From the NCBI GenBank assembly GCA_900314775.1, contig OMWM01000003.1:18564-82563 (forward strand): DNA of 64,000 bases. The letters run 5' to 3'. Shown in pieces: positions 17,308 through 26,145 of the stretch; the first letter of the stretch is position 1, and the number at the start of each line of letters is the position of its first letter. The notes beneath the pieces were generated by a model. The model worked only from the letters and a program-made list of their open reading frames with translations. It ran no database searches and was not told the DNA's origin. A program made the position numbers and the translations under genes. The stretch comes from an uncultured Eubacteriales bacterium (GTDB taxonomy: Bacteria > Bacillota > Clostridia > Lachnospirales > Lachnospiraceae).

Positions 17308-18189
17308 TTACTGTTCGAGATCCTTGCCTGTCAGCATCTTGTAAGCCTGCAGGTATTTATCAATGGTCTTGTCCACGATATCCTGCGGCAGTGTCCAGTC
17401 ATTGCCCGGATTGGCCTTGAGCCAGTCGCGTGCGAACTGCTTGTCGAAGGATGGCTGGCCGTGTCCCGGCTCATAGCCTTCGAGCGGCCAGAATCTTGAG
17501 CTGTCCGGTGTCAGCATCTCATCGGCCAGAACAAGGTTGTCGTTCTCGTCGAGACCGAATTCGAATTTGGTGTCGGCGATGATGATGCCGCGGCTGTATG
17601 CGTAGTCTGCGCATTTTCTGTACAGCGCAAGGGTGTTGTCACGAAGCATCTCGGCGTAGCGGCGGCCGTTTCCCGGGAATCTCTTCTCGAGATATTCGAC
17701 GCTTTGCTCGTAGGAAATGTTCTCGTCGTGATCGCCGATTTCCGCCTTGGTGGACGGTGTATAGATTGGTTCAGGGAGTTTATCGGCTTCCTTCAGGCCT
17801 GCCGGAAGGGTGATACCGCAGACAACGCCGCTCTTCTGGTAGCTTTCCCAGCCGCTGCCGGTGATATAACCGCGGACGATGCACTCGATCGGAAGCATTC
17901 TGAGCTTGCGGCAGAGCATGCTGCGGCCGGCAAACTGATCGTTTCTGAAAAACGGCGGCATGTCATTGACATCGGTGGAAATCATATGATTCGGAATGAT
18001 ATCCTCGGTCATCTCAAACCAGAACCTGGACATCTGTGTGAGAACCTTGCCCTTGCCGTTGACGGTGTTCTTCAGAATCACATCGAAACAGCTGATGCGG
18101 TCGGTAGCCACCATGATGAGGCTGTCGCCGTTGTCATAGATTTCTCTTACCTTGCCTTCCTTGATCGGTTTCATTTCCGTATTACTCAA
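17308..18189 (-). CDS. purC: Phosphoribosylaminoimidazole-succinocarboxamide (SAICAR) synthase
   Basis: The 293-residue protein joins CAIR and aspartate using ATP in purine synthesis. Family motifs are EGKVREIYDNGDSLIMVATD near the N-terminus, LPIECIVRGYITGSGW, and IADTKFEFGLDENDNLVLAD followed by EMLTPDSSRFWP. The length is that of the longer eukaryote-like/Bacillota form. The start is a TTG at 18189, chosen because AAAGGAG lies 6 bases upstream; the first ATG in frame is five codons in. The gene stands alone, away from any pur operon. TATAAT hexamers occur upstream on the minus strand but no good -35 was found. Confidence 0.95.
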   Translation of the reverse strand: MSNTEMKPIKEGKVREIYDNGDSLIMVATDRISCFDVILKNTVNGKGKVLTQMSRFWFEMTEDIIPNHMISTDVNDMPPFFRNDQFAGRSMLCRKLRMLPIECIVRGYITGSGWESYQKSGVVCGITLPAGLKEADKLPEPIYTPSTKAEIGDHDENISYEQSVEYLEKRFPGNGRRYAEMLRDNTLALYRKCADYAYSRGIIIADTKFEFGLDENDNLVLADEMLTPDSSRFWPLEGYEPGHGQPSFDKQFARDWLKANPGNDWTLPQDIVDKTIDKYLQAYKMLTGKDLEQ

Positions 18190-18351
18190 TGTAAACTCCT
18201 TTCCTTATTACATTAATAAGATAAGATTATAATGCTATCTGCATATTATTAAGCATGGTTATTATAGCACAAAATCCATGGTGGCTGTAAAGTATATTTA
18301 GAAGGACAATTATGTTATACTGGAAAAAATCAGAAATATGGAGGCCTGTAT

Positions 18352-19323
18352 ATGTGGGATAGACAAACATTGAAATGGAAAGGACGCAATGCGATCCGGG
18401 TCAATTACCTGAAATGCCTTCTCATGGCATTTATGATTGCAATTCTGGTCGAGGGCGGATACAGCTCATATCTGAACTATACAACCGAGAGCGACCAAGA
18501 GGAGCAGCAGGATAATGATATCATTCCGATTGAGGAGCTGGAAGAGCAGTACGGCCTGACAGCCGAGCAGGCACAGCAGGTCAGCAATCTCATCAATCAG
18601 CTGGATTCGTCCGGTATCTACAGCATTCTGGAGAACGGATTTACGGTACCGACACTGGTGCTCCTGCTGCTGACGATTTTTGTTTTCAACGTGCTTGAGA
18701 TCGGCGGAGACCGGTTCTTTGTGGGGAATGCGCGAGCCGCCGACAGGCAGCAGACGGACGGCGGGCCTTCTCTCGGCGAGATTTCCTATGCATTCCGGTC
18801 GGGCAACTACGGAACCATGGCGCTGGGCATGTTCATGCGGAAGCTCTTTATCATGCTGTGGTCCATGCTCTTTGTGATTCCCGGCATCATCAAAAGCTAT
18901 GAATACCGGATGGTGCCGTATATCATGACGGAGCATCCGGAGATCAGCTGGCAGGAGGCGTTCCGCCGCAGCCGTGAGATGATGTACGGCAGCAAGTGGG
19001 ATGCGTTCGTGCTGGATCTGTCGTTTATCGGCTGGCAGCTTCTGAGTCTCTTTTCCTTCGGCATCATCGGCATACTTTATTCCAATCCGTACTACTATGC
19101 GACCTGTGCGGAGCTGTACCGCGCTCTCAGCGGAGAAAATACGAATGCATACGGCGGCGGAAACGGCTGGGATAACGGCGGAAACGGCTGGGATAACGGC
19201 GGAAGCGGCTGGGATAATAACAACGGAAGCGGCTGGGACAACAATAATGGAAGCGGCTGGGACAATAACAGCGGAAACGGTTGGAACAATAACAATGGAA
19301 ACGGCTGGAACAACGGCCAGTGA
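18352..19323 (+). CDS. DUF975 membrane protein with W/G/N-rich repeat tail
   Basis: The 323-residue protein starts MWDRQTLKWKGRNAIRVNYL, typical of DUF975, and has four hydrophobic helices between about residues 20 and 250. The loop REMMYGSKWDAFVLDLSFIG is family-conserved. Residues from about 268 are a low-complexity tail of eight G-W-D/N-N units with no hydrophobic character, probably cytoplasmic or surface-exposed. Function of DUF975 is unknown; some members occur near envelope stress or bacteriocin genes. TATACT lies about 35 bases upstream of the ATG. pyrC follows after 11 bases, so the two may be co-transcribed. Confidence 0.75.
   Translation: MWDRQTLKWKGRNAIRVNYLKCLLMAFMIAILVEGGYSSYLNYTTESDQEEQQDNDIIPIEELEEQYGLTAEQAQQVSNLINQLDSSGIYSILENGFTVPTLVLLLLTIFVFNVLEIGGDRFFVGNARAADRQQTDGGPSLGEISYAFRSGNYGTMALGMFMRKLFIMLWSMLFVIPGIIKSYEYRMVPYIMTEHPEISWQEAFRRSREMMYGSKWDAFVLDLSFIGWQLLSLFSFGIIGILYSNPYYYATCAELYRALSGENTNAYGGGNGWDNGGNGWDNGGSGWDNNNGSGWDNNNGSGWDNNSGNGWNNNNGNGWNNGQ
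19153..19320 (+). repeat. Tandem coding repeat in the DUF975 tail
   Basis: Eight degenerate 18- to 24-base units with core GGAAACGGCTGGGATAAC encode G-N/S-G-W-D/N-N repeats. Unit length varies by multiples of three, so the number can change without a frameshift. Confidence 0.85.
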
Positions 19324-19334
19324 GAGAAGAAATC

Positions 19335-20612
19335 ATGGAAGAAAATACGAAGATTCTTATAAAAAACGGCAGAGCCGTGGACCCTGTTACCAACACGGAT
19401 CAGCAGATGGATATCCTCATCGAGGGGCCGATGATCGTGAAGACGGGGCAGCTCATTGAAGATGATGAGGCGCAGATCATCGATGCGGCCGGCCTGACGG
19501 TCGCGCCGGGACTGATGGACAGCCATGTTCATTTCCGGGATCCCGGATTTACTTATAAGGAAGATATTTTTACCGGTGCCCAGGCAGCGGCGGCCGGCGG
19601 TGTGACCGGCGTTGTCTGCATGGCGAATACCAAACCGCCGGTGGACAGCCTCGAGACACTGGATTATGTGCAGAAAAAAAGCGAAGAGGCGCTGGTCAAC
19701 GTGTACCAGGCAGCGACGCTGACGAAAGGTATGAAGGGACAGGAGCTGACCGATATGGAGGCGCTGTCGCAGGCGGGTGCCGTCTGCTTCACGGATGACG
19801 GCAAACCGGTCATGGATGAGAAGCTCCTTTTTGAGGCGATGCGCAGGGCGTATGACCTGGACGTGCCGATCAGTCTGCACGAGGAGGACCCGGCATTCAT
19901 TCACGGAGCCGGCGTCAACGACGGTGAGGCGGCGCGCAGGCTCGGCTACGGCGGCGCGATGCGCACGGCCGAAGAAGTGATGGTGGCACGCGACTGCATG
20001 CTGGCACTGGAAACCGGTGCGCCGGTCTGCATCCAGCATATCAGCTCCGGGCGCTCCGTCGCGCTTGTCCGGCTGGCAAAATCACTGGGCGCGGACGTAC
20101 ACGCGGAAGCGACGCCGCATCATTTTACCCTGACCGAGGATGCCGTGCTGCAGTACGGCGCAAATGCCCGCATGAATCCGCCGCTCCGGACAGAAGAGGA
20201 CCGGCAGGCGATCATCGAGGGAATCTGCGACGGGACGATCGATATCATCGCCACCGATCACGCACCGCACAGCGCACAGGAGAAGGCAAAGCCGATCAGC
20301 CAGGCGCCGAGCGGCATTATCGGCCTCGAGACGTCACTGGCACTGGGCATTCATTCCCTGGTGGAGCCGGGATACCTGACTCTTATGGAACTGCTCCGGC
20401 GCATGACGGAAGGACCGGAACTTTTCTACCGCATGGAGCCGCAGGGCTTCCGGTTCGGCAATTGTGCTGATTTTGTTATTTTCGGTGAGAAGGAAATGCA
20501 TACCGTCACCGGTTTTGCTTCGCGCTCATCGAATTCGCCGTTCCTCGGCTGGGAGCTGCCGGGAACGATTCACTATACGATCTGCGGCGGCAGAATCGTT
20601 TATCAGAAATAG
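19335..20612 (+). CDS. pyrC: Dihydroorotase
   Basis: The 425-residue amidohydrolase closes carbamoyl-aspartate to dihydroorotate in pyrimidine synthesis. Metal ligands are visible in DSHVHFRDPGFTYKED, the carboxylated-lysine/His region follows, and IDIIATDHAPHS carries the catalytic Asp. The class I (PyrC of Bacillus type) length fits. I took the ATG at 19335 with AGAGAAG upstream; an in-frame GTG at 19320 overlaps the DUF975 stop. eutV begins 16 bases after its stop codon, so transcription of the ethanolamine regulators may depend partly on this gene's promoter. Confidence 0.93.
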   Translation: MEENTKILIKNGRAVDPVTNTDQQMDILIEGPMIVKTGQLIEDDEAQIIDAAGLTVAPGLMDSHVHFRDPGFTYKEDIFTGAQAAAAGGVTGVVCMANTKPPVDSLETLDYVQKKSEEALVNVYQAATLTKGMKGQELTDMEALSQAGAVCFTDDGKPVMDEKLLFEAMRRAYDLDVPISLHEEDPAFIHGAGVNDGEAARRLGYGGAMRTAEEVMVARDCMLALETGAPVCIQHISSGRSVALVRLAKSLGADVHAEATPHHFTLTEDAVLQYGANARMNPPLRTEEDRQAIIEGICDGTIDIIATDHAPHSAQEKAKPISQAPSGIIGLETSLALGIHSLVEPGYLTLMELLRRMTEGPELFYRMEPQGFRFGNCADFVIFGEKEMHTVTGFASRSSNSPFLGWELPGTIHYTICGGRIVYQK

Positions 20613-20628
20613 AGTGGGGGTGAAACGG

Positions 20629-21198
20629 ATGCCGGTTCGTATTGTCATTGCGGATGATGAAGCGCTGACGCGGCTGGATGTCCGGGAGATTCTGGAGGAT
20701 GCCGGCTACGAGGTGGCCGGTGAGGCAGAGGATGGCCTGGACGCGGTGGATCTTTGCGGCAGCTGCAGGCCGGACCTTGTGCTGCTCGATGTGAAGATGC
20801 CGATTGTCGACGGGCTGACGGCGGCGTCCATGATTCATGAAGAGCATCCGGAGATCGCACTGGTCATGATGACGGCGTACAATGACCGTCAGTTTATCGC
20901 AGATGCGGCGGCCAGCGGCGCCTCCGGCTATGTGGTAAAACCCGTCACGGAGAAGAGCCTGATTCCGACCATCGAGATCGCACTCAGCCGGCGGGCGGAG
21001 ATAACCGGGCTGCGCAGAGACCTCGCCGAGCAGAAAAAGAAAAACGAGGAGCAGAAGGTCATCGCCCGTGCCAAAGCCTTGCTCGCCGAGCAGCGCGGCA
21101 TGACCGAAAATGAGGCGTATGCCTATCTGCGAACGCTCGCGATGCGCAAGCGGCGCACGATCGCGGAGATCGCCGGCATCCTCGTGAGAAAGGCGTGA
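20629..21198 (+). CDS. eutV: EutV, ANTAR-domain antiterminator response regulator
   Basis: The 189-residue protein has a receiver domain (RIVIADDEALTRLDVREIL, phospho-acceptor Asp in VLLDVKMP, conserved T in MMTAYND, K in YVVKPV), a coiled linker (about residues 125-145) and a C-terminal ANTAR domain: AKALLAEQRGMTENEAYAYL then MRKRRTIAEIAG. ANTAR regulators bind paired RNA hairpins and block terminators. Here the cognate leader is visible 1.1 kb downstream (22331-22393). GGGGG lies upstream of the ATG at 20629; longer in-frame extension into pyrC is not credible. Confidence 0.93.
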   Translation: MPVRIVIADDEALTRLDVREILEDAGYEVAGEAEDGLDAVDLCGSCRPDLVLLDVKMPIVDGLTAASMIHEEHPEIALVMMTAYNDRQFIADAAASGASGYVVKPVTEKSLIPTIEIALSRRAEITGLRRDLAEQKKKNEEQKVIARAKALLAEQRGMTENEAYAYLRTLAMRKRRTIAEIAGILVRKA

Positions 21199-21199
21199 C

Positions 21200-22270
21200 A
21201 TGGAACGTCTGGTGGAGGAAGTGCTTTCGCAGCTTGATACACAGGAACGCGAGGCGGTGGAGCAGGTCAGCAGAAATATTTCCGTATATGCCGCCCTCAC
21301 GGGCAGCGATCTTTTTATCGACTGTTTCCCGGAAGGCGGAACCGGCATTGTCGTGGCGCATGGCAGGCCGGAGACGGGCTCTCTTTACAGCCGCAGCGCG
21401 GTGGGGGCCAAGGTCAGCCGGGAGCGGGAGCCGATGGTCTATTATACCTACAGCACGGGTATCAGCATGCGCGGCGCCAGCGCACTTTCCCAGGAGGACC
21501 GCTATGTGGTGCAGAGCACGCAGCCGCTGCGCTGCGGGCGAAAGGTGATTGCCGTGCTGGTGCAGGAGAACGATGATACGGAAAACCGGCGGCGCAGCGA
21601 CAAACTCAGCCGCATCCGCGCGTTTTCCGGCCGCCTGATGGATGAGAAGGTGCTGCAGGAGCGGGACAGCCGCGATATGGACGAGCTTGTCGTGCAGGAG
21701 ACGCATCACCGGATCAAGAACAATCTGCAGACGATTTCCAGCATACTCAGCCTGCAGCGGCGGCGCAGCCGCTGCGCGGAGACGAAGGAAGCGCTGTCCG
21801 ACAACATCGCGCGGATCAACAGCATGGCCGCCATGTATGAGATCATGACGGTATCCGGCGGCAGCCGCGTGGATGCGCTCGAGGTGCTGCGGCGTACGGC
21901 GTCCATGCTCATGGATATTTACGCGGACGGCGAGACACAGATCAGCGTGGAGGTGCGCGGACAGTCTGTCATACTCGATGCGCGGCAGGCACAGGCACTC
22001 GTGCTCGCAGTCGGCGAGCTTGTGCAGAATGCCTGCAAGCATGCCTTTGAGCCGGGAAGCAAAGGGACCATCACGGTGGATATGATGAAAACCGGCCGGG
22101 ACGTCAACGTCCATGTCGTCGATGACGGCCGCGCGAAGGACAAGAACCCGTCGGGCAGCGGACTCGGACTGAGCATCGTGCGTTCGCTCGTGGAAGGAGA
22201 TCTCAAGGGCAGTTTCAGCCTCGATATCCGAAGCGACGGCGCGACGGCCGCAATCCGCTTTGAAGTTTGA
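21200..22270 (+). CDS. eutW: EutW, ethanolamine-responsive sensor histidine kinase
   Basis: The 356-residue kinase has no membrane segment. Residues 1-140 form the sensor domain seen in EutW (ISVYAALTGSDLFIDCFPEG onward). The phosphorylation helix is VQETHHRIKNNLQTISSILS, a HisKA_2-type H-box with HRIKNN, and the ATPase domain has ELVQNACKHAF, DDGRAKDKNPSGSGLGLS. It begins one base after the eutV stop codon. In characterised systems EutW autophosphorylates on ethanolamine and phosphorylates EutV. Confidence 0.93.
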   Translation: MERLVEEVLSQLDTQEREAVEQVSRNISVYAALTGSDLFIDCFPEGGTGIVVAHGRPETGSLYSRSAVGAKVSREREPMVYYTYSTGISMRGASALSQEDRYVVQSTQPLRCGRKVIAVLVQENDDTENRRRSDKLSRIRAFSGRLMDEKVLQERDSRDMDELVVQETHHRIKNNLQTISSILSLQRRRSRCAETKEALSDNIARINSMAAMYEIMTVSGGSRVDALEVLRRTASMLMDIYADGETQISVEVRGQSVILDARQAQALVLAVGELVQNACKHAFEPGSKGTITVDMMKTGRDVNVHVVDDGRAKDKNPSGSGLGLSIVRSLVEGDLKGSFSLDIRSDGATAAIRFEV

Positions 22271-22330
22271 CTTTGCATGAGCATTATTATATAATTATTA
22301 TCAGAAAATAAACGAAACTGAATGATTTTT

Positions 22331-22393
22331 CGGCTGCAGCGCGGCAGCCGGATGCAATGGAGCACGAAACGTCTTGTTTTTGTGCTCTTTTTT
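22331..22393 (+). promoter_or_regulatory. ANTAR-responsive leader with terminator upstream of eutA
   Basis: Hairpin 1 has a 7-bp stem CGGCTGC/GCAGCCG (22331-22350) around the hexaloop AGCGCG. Hairpin 2 has a short TGC/GCA stem (22353-22364) around AATGGA. Both loops have A at position 1 and G at position 4, the known ANTAR recognition features. Hairpin 2 overlaps the 5' arm of a terminator, GAGCAC pairing with GTGCTC (22360-22387), followed by six T. Phosphorylated EutV binding hairpin 2 would exclude the terminator and let transcription into eutA-onward. Confidence 0.82.
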
Positions 22394-22419
22394 CTTTGTA
22401 TACCGGAAAGGGGGATCTT

Positions 22420-23853
22420 ATGAGCACAGAAAAAAGTGAGATCCTCAGCGTCGGCATTGATATCGGCACGACGACGACGAGCATGATCGTCAGCCGGCTC
22501 GGCATTGCCAATACGGCGGCCAGCTATATGGTGCCGGATATCAGCATTACGGCCAGGAAGATTGTTTACCGCAGCGAGGTCTACCGGACACCTCTTGATA
22601 ACCGGAGCCGTCTGGACGGAGACCGGATCCGTGAAATCATCAGGGCGGAATACGGCCGGGCGGGGATCACGCCATCGGACGTGGATACCGGCGCCGTGAT
22701 TATTACCGGGGAATCGGCCCGCAAGGAGAATGCGCGGGTGATTCTCGAGAGCCTGAGCAGCTTCGCGGGTGACTTTGTCGTGTCGACGGCAGGGCCGGAT
22801 CTGGAATCGATCATTGCCGGACGCGGCGCCGGGACGGAGGATTTTTCCAGCCGGTACAGCTGCACGGCGGCCAACCTCGACATCGGCGGCGGGACAGCCA
22901 ATATAGCGGTGTTCAGCTGCGGAAGGCTGCTCGGCCAGACCTGCCTTGATGTGGGCGGCCGTCTGCTGGAATATGACAGTGAGCACCGCATCACCTATAT
23001 GAGCACATCATTTGCCGTGCTCGCACGGGAAACCGGGATAAAGCTGCAGATCGGGCAGATCCTGACGCAGGAGCAGCTGCTTGCGGCGGCGCAGGCCGTT
23101 GCCGCGGCCATTTTCGATGCTCTGCGGCCGGAGAGCGGACATCTGGCGAGGACGATGCTGACAGCGTCGAGCCATCCGCTTGCGGTTTCCGAGCCGATCC
23201 GGTACGTGTCGTTTTCGGGCGGCGTGGCGGATTGCTATTACCGGTGCGAGCAGGATCTTTTTCGCTACGGCGATCTCGGACCGGCCATCGCGCACTGTCT
23301 GCACGAGCAGACCGCCGGATTTGAGGTGATCCGGCCGCGGGAGACCATCCGGGCCACCGTCGTCGGCGCAGGCACGTATATGACAGAAGTCAGCGGAAGC
23401 ACGATCTCATACAGCGAAGATATTTTCCCGATCCGGAATCTGCATGTGTTTGCCCTGAGCGGGCAGGCCGAGCAGGCCATGTATCAGGGAGATGCCCAGC
23501 AGGCCGTGCGGGAGCTGAACTGGTTTTTGGATCAGAGCGCGGCAGACAATGCGGGGATCGGGCTGCAGGGGAAAAAGCAGCTCGGCTACCATGAGCTGTG
23601 CTGCCTCGCGCAGGCCGTGCTCGAGATGGACGGGAGCGTGTTTGCCCCGTCAAAGCCGCTGATTATCATCTGCGAAAATGACATGGCGAAGGCCCTGGGG
23701 CAGGTGATCCGGCGGAAGATCCGGCGCGATAAATGTGTGATCTGTCTGGACCGGATCCGCGTGCGGTCCGGCGACTATGTGGACATCGGAAAAACGGTCA
23801 TGGACGGCGCTGCCGTGCCGGTTGTGGTAAAGACGCTGATTTTCGGCGCATAA
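22420..23853 (+). CDS. eutA: EutA, reactivating factor for ethanolamine ammonia-lyase
   Basis: The 477-residue protein has the actin/Hsp70-like ATPase fold: phosphate loop 1 SVGIDIGTTTTSMIVSRLG and phosphate loop 2 ANLDIGGGTANIAVFSCGRL, then the adenosine-side VSFSGGVADC. EutA exchanges damaged cobalamin for adenosylcobalamin in EutBC at the cost of ATP. The ATG at 22420 has AAAGGGGGA upstream and lies 27 bases past the leader terminator, so this gene is the first one under antitermination control. Confidence 0.93.
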   Translation: MSTEKSEILSVGIDIGTTTTSMIVSRLGIANTAASYMVPDISITARKIVYRSEVYRTPLDNRSRLDGDRIREIIRAEYGRAGITPSDVDTGAVIITGESARKENARVILESLSSFAGDFVVSTAGPDLESIIAGRGAGTEDFSSRYSCTAANLDIGGGTANIAVFSCGRLLGQTCLDVGGRLLEYDSEHRITYMSTSFAVLARETGIKLQIGQILTQEQLLAAAQAVAAAIFDALRPESGHLARTMLTASSHPLAVSEPIRYVSFSGGVADCYYRCEQDLFRYGDLGPAIAHCLHEQTAGFEVIRPRETIRATVVGAGTYMTEVSGSTISYSEDIFPIRNLHVFALSGQAEQAMYQGDAQQAVRELNWFLDQSAADNAGIGLQGKKQLGYHELCCLAQAVLEMDGSVFAPSKPLIIICENDMAKALGQVIRRKIRRDKCVICLDRIRVRSGDYVDIGKTVMDGAAVPVVVKTLIFGA

Positions 23854-23867
23854 GCAGGAGGAACAGA

Positions 23868-25232
23868 GTGAGACTCAAATCTCTGGTCGGTTCAACGACC
23901 TATTCATTTTCATCGGTCAAGGAGGTGCTCGGACGGGCCAACGAGCTCAAGTCGGGTGACCAGATGGCCGGGCTTGCGGCGCGCAGCGAAGCAGAGCGGG
24001 TGGCAGCCAAGGATGTGCTGTCTGATCTGCTCGTGCGGGACCTGCGGAACAGTCCGGCGGTGCCGTATGAGCAGGATGAGGTGACGCGGCTCATCCAGGA
24101 TGCGGTCGATGAAAATATTTACAATCAGATAAAGAACTGGACGATCTCGGACCTGCGGGAATATATCCTGTCCGAGAAGACAACAGAAGAAGATATCAGC
24201 CGGCTGCGGGGCGGCCTGACCAGCGAAGTGATCGCGGCGGTCGCCAAGCTGATGACGAATCTTGACCTGATTTACGCCAGCCACAAGATGCACGTCGAGG
24301 CGACGTGCAATACGACGTGCGGCCGGCCGGGTACGCTTTCGTCGCGTCTGCAGCCGAACCATACGCTGGACGGCATTGAAGGCATTCGCGCCTCTTTATA
24401 TGAGGGGCTGAGCTACGGCTGCGGCGATGTGCTCATCGGACTGAATCCGGTAGGCGATTCGGCGGCCGGCACGGCGGAGGTCCTCAAGCTGTTTGATGAG
24501 GTAAAGCACAGATTTGAAATTCCTACCCAGATCTGCGTGCTCTCGCATATCACAACGCAGATCGAGGCGGCAAAACGCGGAGCACCGTGCGATATGATTT
24601 TCCAGAGCATCGCCGGGTCGGAGAAGGGCAACACAGCCTTTGGTTTTAATGCGGATACCGTGCGGGAAGCGCAGGCACTGCTGAAGGAGAAGGGAACTGC
24701 GAAGGGGCCGAACGTCCTGTATTTTGAGACGGGACAGGGCTCGGAGCTTTCCTCGCAGGCCAATTTCGGCACGGACCAGGTGACGATGGAGGCGCGGTGC
24801 TACGGTTTTGCGAAACCGTTCAAGCCTTTTATGGTCAATACGGTGGTCGGCTTTATCGGGCCGGAATTCCTCTATAACAGCAAACAGGTGCAGCGGGCCG
24901 GCCTGGAAGATCATTTCATGGCGAAGCTGACGGGCATCCCGATGGGGTGCGACTGCTGCTACACGAATCACATGGATGCGGACCAGAATGATATCGAAAA
25001 TCTGTCCGTGCTGCTCGCAGCGGCCGGGGTGAACTACATCATTTCCGTGCCGGAGGGGGACGATATCATGCTCAACTACCAGACGAATGCCTATCATGAC
25101 ATCATGGCGGTGCGCGAGGTGCTGGGGCTTCATCCGATCGCGGAATTTGAAGAGTGGATGAAGAAAATGGAAATCATCGACGAGAACGGCCGGCCGACCG
25201 CACGGTGCGGCGATGCGTCGATCTTTTGCTGA
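23868..25232 (+). CDS. eutB: Ethanolamine ammonia-lyase large subunit
   Basis: The 454-residue TIM-barrel subunit matches EutB length. It starts MRLKSLVGSTTYSFSSVKEV and contains the family blocks HVEATCNTTCGRPGTLSSRL, GLSYGCGDVLIGLNPVGDS, FETGQGSELSSQANFG and GCDCCYTNHMDADQND. With EutC it converts ethanolamine to acetaldehyde and ammonia by an adenosylcobalamin radical mechanism; the E and D residues in the quoted blocks bind the amino alcohol. The start is GTG at 23868, with GGAGG six bases upstream and 14 bases after eutA. Confidence 0.96.
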   Translation: MRLKSLVGSTTYSFSSVKEVLGRANELKSGDQMAGLAARSEAERVAAKDVLSDLLVRDLRNSPAVPYEQDEVTRLIQDAVDENIYNQIKNWTISDLREYILSEKTTEEDISRLRGGLTSEVIAAVAKLMTNLDLIYASHKMHVEATCNTTCGRPGTLSSRLQPNHTLDGIEGIRASLYEGLSYGCGDVLIGLNPVGDSAAGTAEVLKLFDEVKHRFEIPTQICVLSHITTQIEAAKRGAPCDMIFQSIAGSEKGNTAFGFNADTVREAQALLKEKGTAKGPNVLYFETGQGSELSSQANFGTDQVTMEARCYGFAKPFKPFMVNTVVGFIGPEFLYNSKQVQRAGLEDHFMAKLTGIPMGCDCCYTNHMDADQNDIENLSVLLAAAGVNYIISVPEGDDIMLNYQTNAYHDIMAVREVLGLHPIAEFEEWMKKMEIIDENGRPTARCGDASIFC

Positions 25233-25246
25233 AGCAGGTGACGGGC

Positions 25247-26134
25247 ATGGATGAAGAGAAATTAATAGAGATGATCAGTGCGGCGGTTGTCCGCGTGCTG
25301 AAAGAGGAAAGTCAGGGCGGTGCGCCGCAGGAATCCGCCGGAGCCGGTGCAGAGCCGGCCGCGGAGGATCTGACGGTGCTCACGGACCTGACTTCACCGG
25401 AGTACAAGCAGAAGCTGACCGTGCCGGATGCGGAAAATGACCTGGCGCTGCGTGCGATGAAAGGGGCCACGACGGCCCGCGTCGGCATCGGCCGGGCCGG
25501 CCTGCGGCAGACGACAAAGGCCATGCTGGCGTTCCGCGCGGACTTTGCGATGGCGAAGGACGCGGTGATGAAACCGGTGGATGAAGCATTTCTCCGGAAG
25601 CTCGGTCTGCCGACGCTGCTCACGAAATGCAGCGATATCAATGTCCATCTGACGCGGCCGGATCTCGGCCGCCAGCTGTCAGAGGAAGCGCTGCGTTTTC
25701 TGCACGAGGAATGCATTCAGCACCCGCAGATCCAGATTTACGTATCCGACGGGCTGAGCAACTCGGCGATTGAGCACAACGCGGCCGATCTGCTGCCGGT
25801 TCTGATGGACGGCCTGAAGGAACAGGGTGTGAAGACCGGCACACCGTTTTTCGTAAAATACGGACGGGTGCCGACGATGGATGCCGTCTCGGAGGCGGTC
25901 GGCGCGGAGGTGACCTGCGTGCTGATCGGCGAGCGGCCGGGCCTTGCGGCGGCGGACAGCATGAGTGCCTACATCACCTACGGTGCGCACACAGGCATTC
26001 CGGAATCGAGCCGCACGGTCGTTTCCAATATTCATAAAAACGGGATCCAGCCGGTTGAGGCGGGCGCCTATCTCGTGGATCTGCTGCTGCGGATCCTGTC
26101 CGAGAAGAAGAGCGGCGTGGATCTGAAACTATAA
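25247..26134 (+). CDS. eutC: Ethanolamine ammonia-lyase small subunit
   Basis: The 295-residue cobalamin-binding subunit has core blocks RVGIGRAGLRQTTKAMLAFR and VSDGLSNSAIEHNAADLLP and the later VLIGERPGLAAADSMSAYI. Residues 1-20, MDEEKLIEMISAAVVRVLKE, form an amphipathic helix of the kind that targets enzymes into microcompartments, followed by an A/G/E/P-rich linker. The ATG at 25247 lies 14 bases after eutB. Confidence 0.95.
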   Translation: MDEEKLIEMISAAVVRVLKEESQGGAPQESAGAGAEPAAEDLTVLTDLTSPEYKQKLTVPDAENDLALRAMKGATTARVGIGRAGLRQTTKAMLAFRADFAMAKDAVMKPVDEAFLRKLGLPTLLTKCSDINVHLTRPDLGRQLSEEALRFLHEECIQHPQIQIYVSDGLSNSAIEHNAADLLPVLMDGLKEQGVKTGTPFFVKYGRVPTMDAVSEAVGAEVTCVLIGERPGLAAADSMSAYITYGAHTGIPESSRTVVSNIHKNGIQPVEAGAYLVDLLLRILSEKKSGVDLKL

Positions 26135-26145
26135 AGAGGGACAAG

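Noticed and set aside
21059..22986. Two long minus-strand frames over eutW and eutA
   Set aside because: They mirror the GC-rich third positions of eutW/eutA and carry no recognisable domain.
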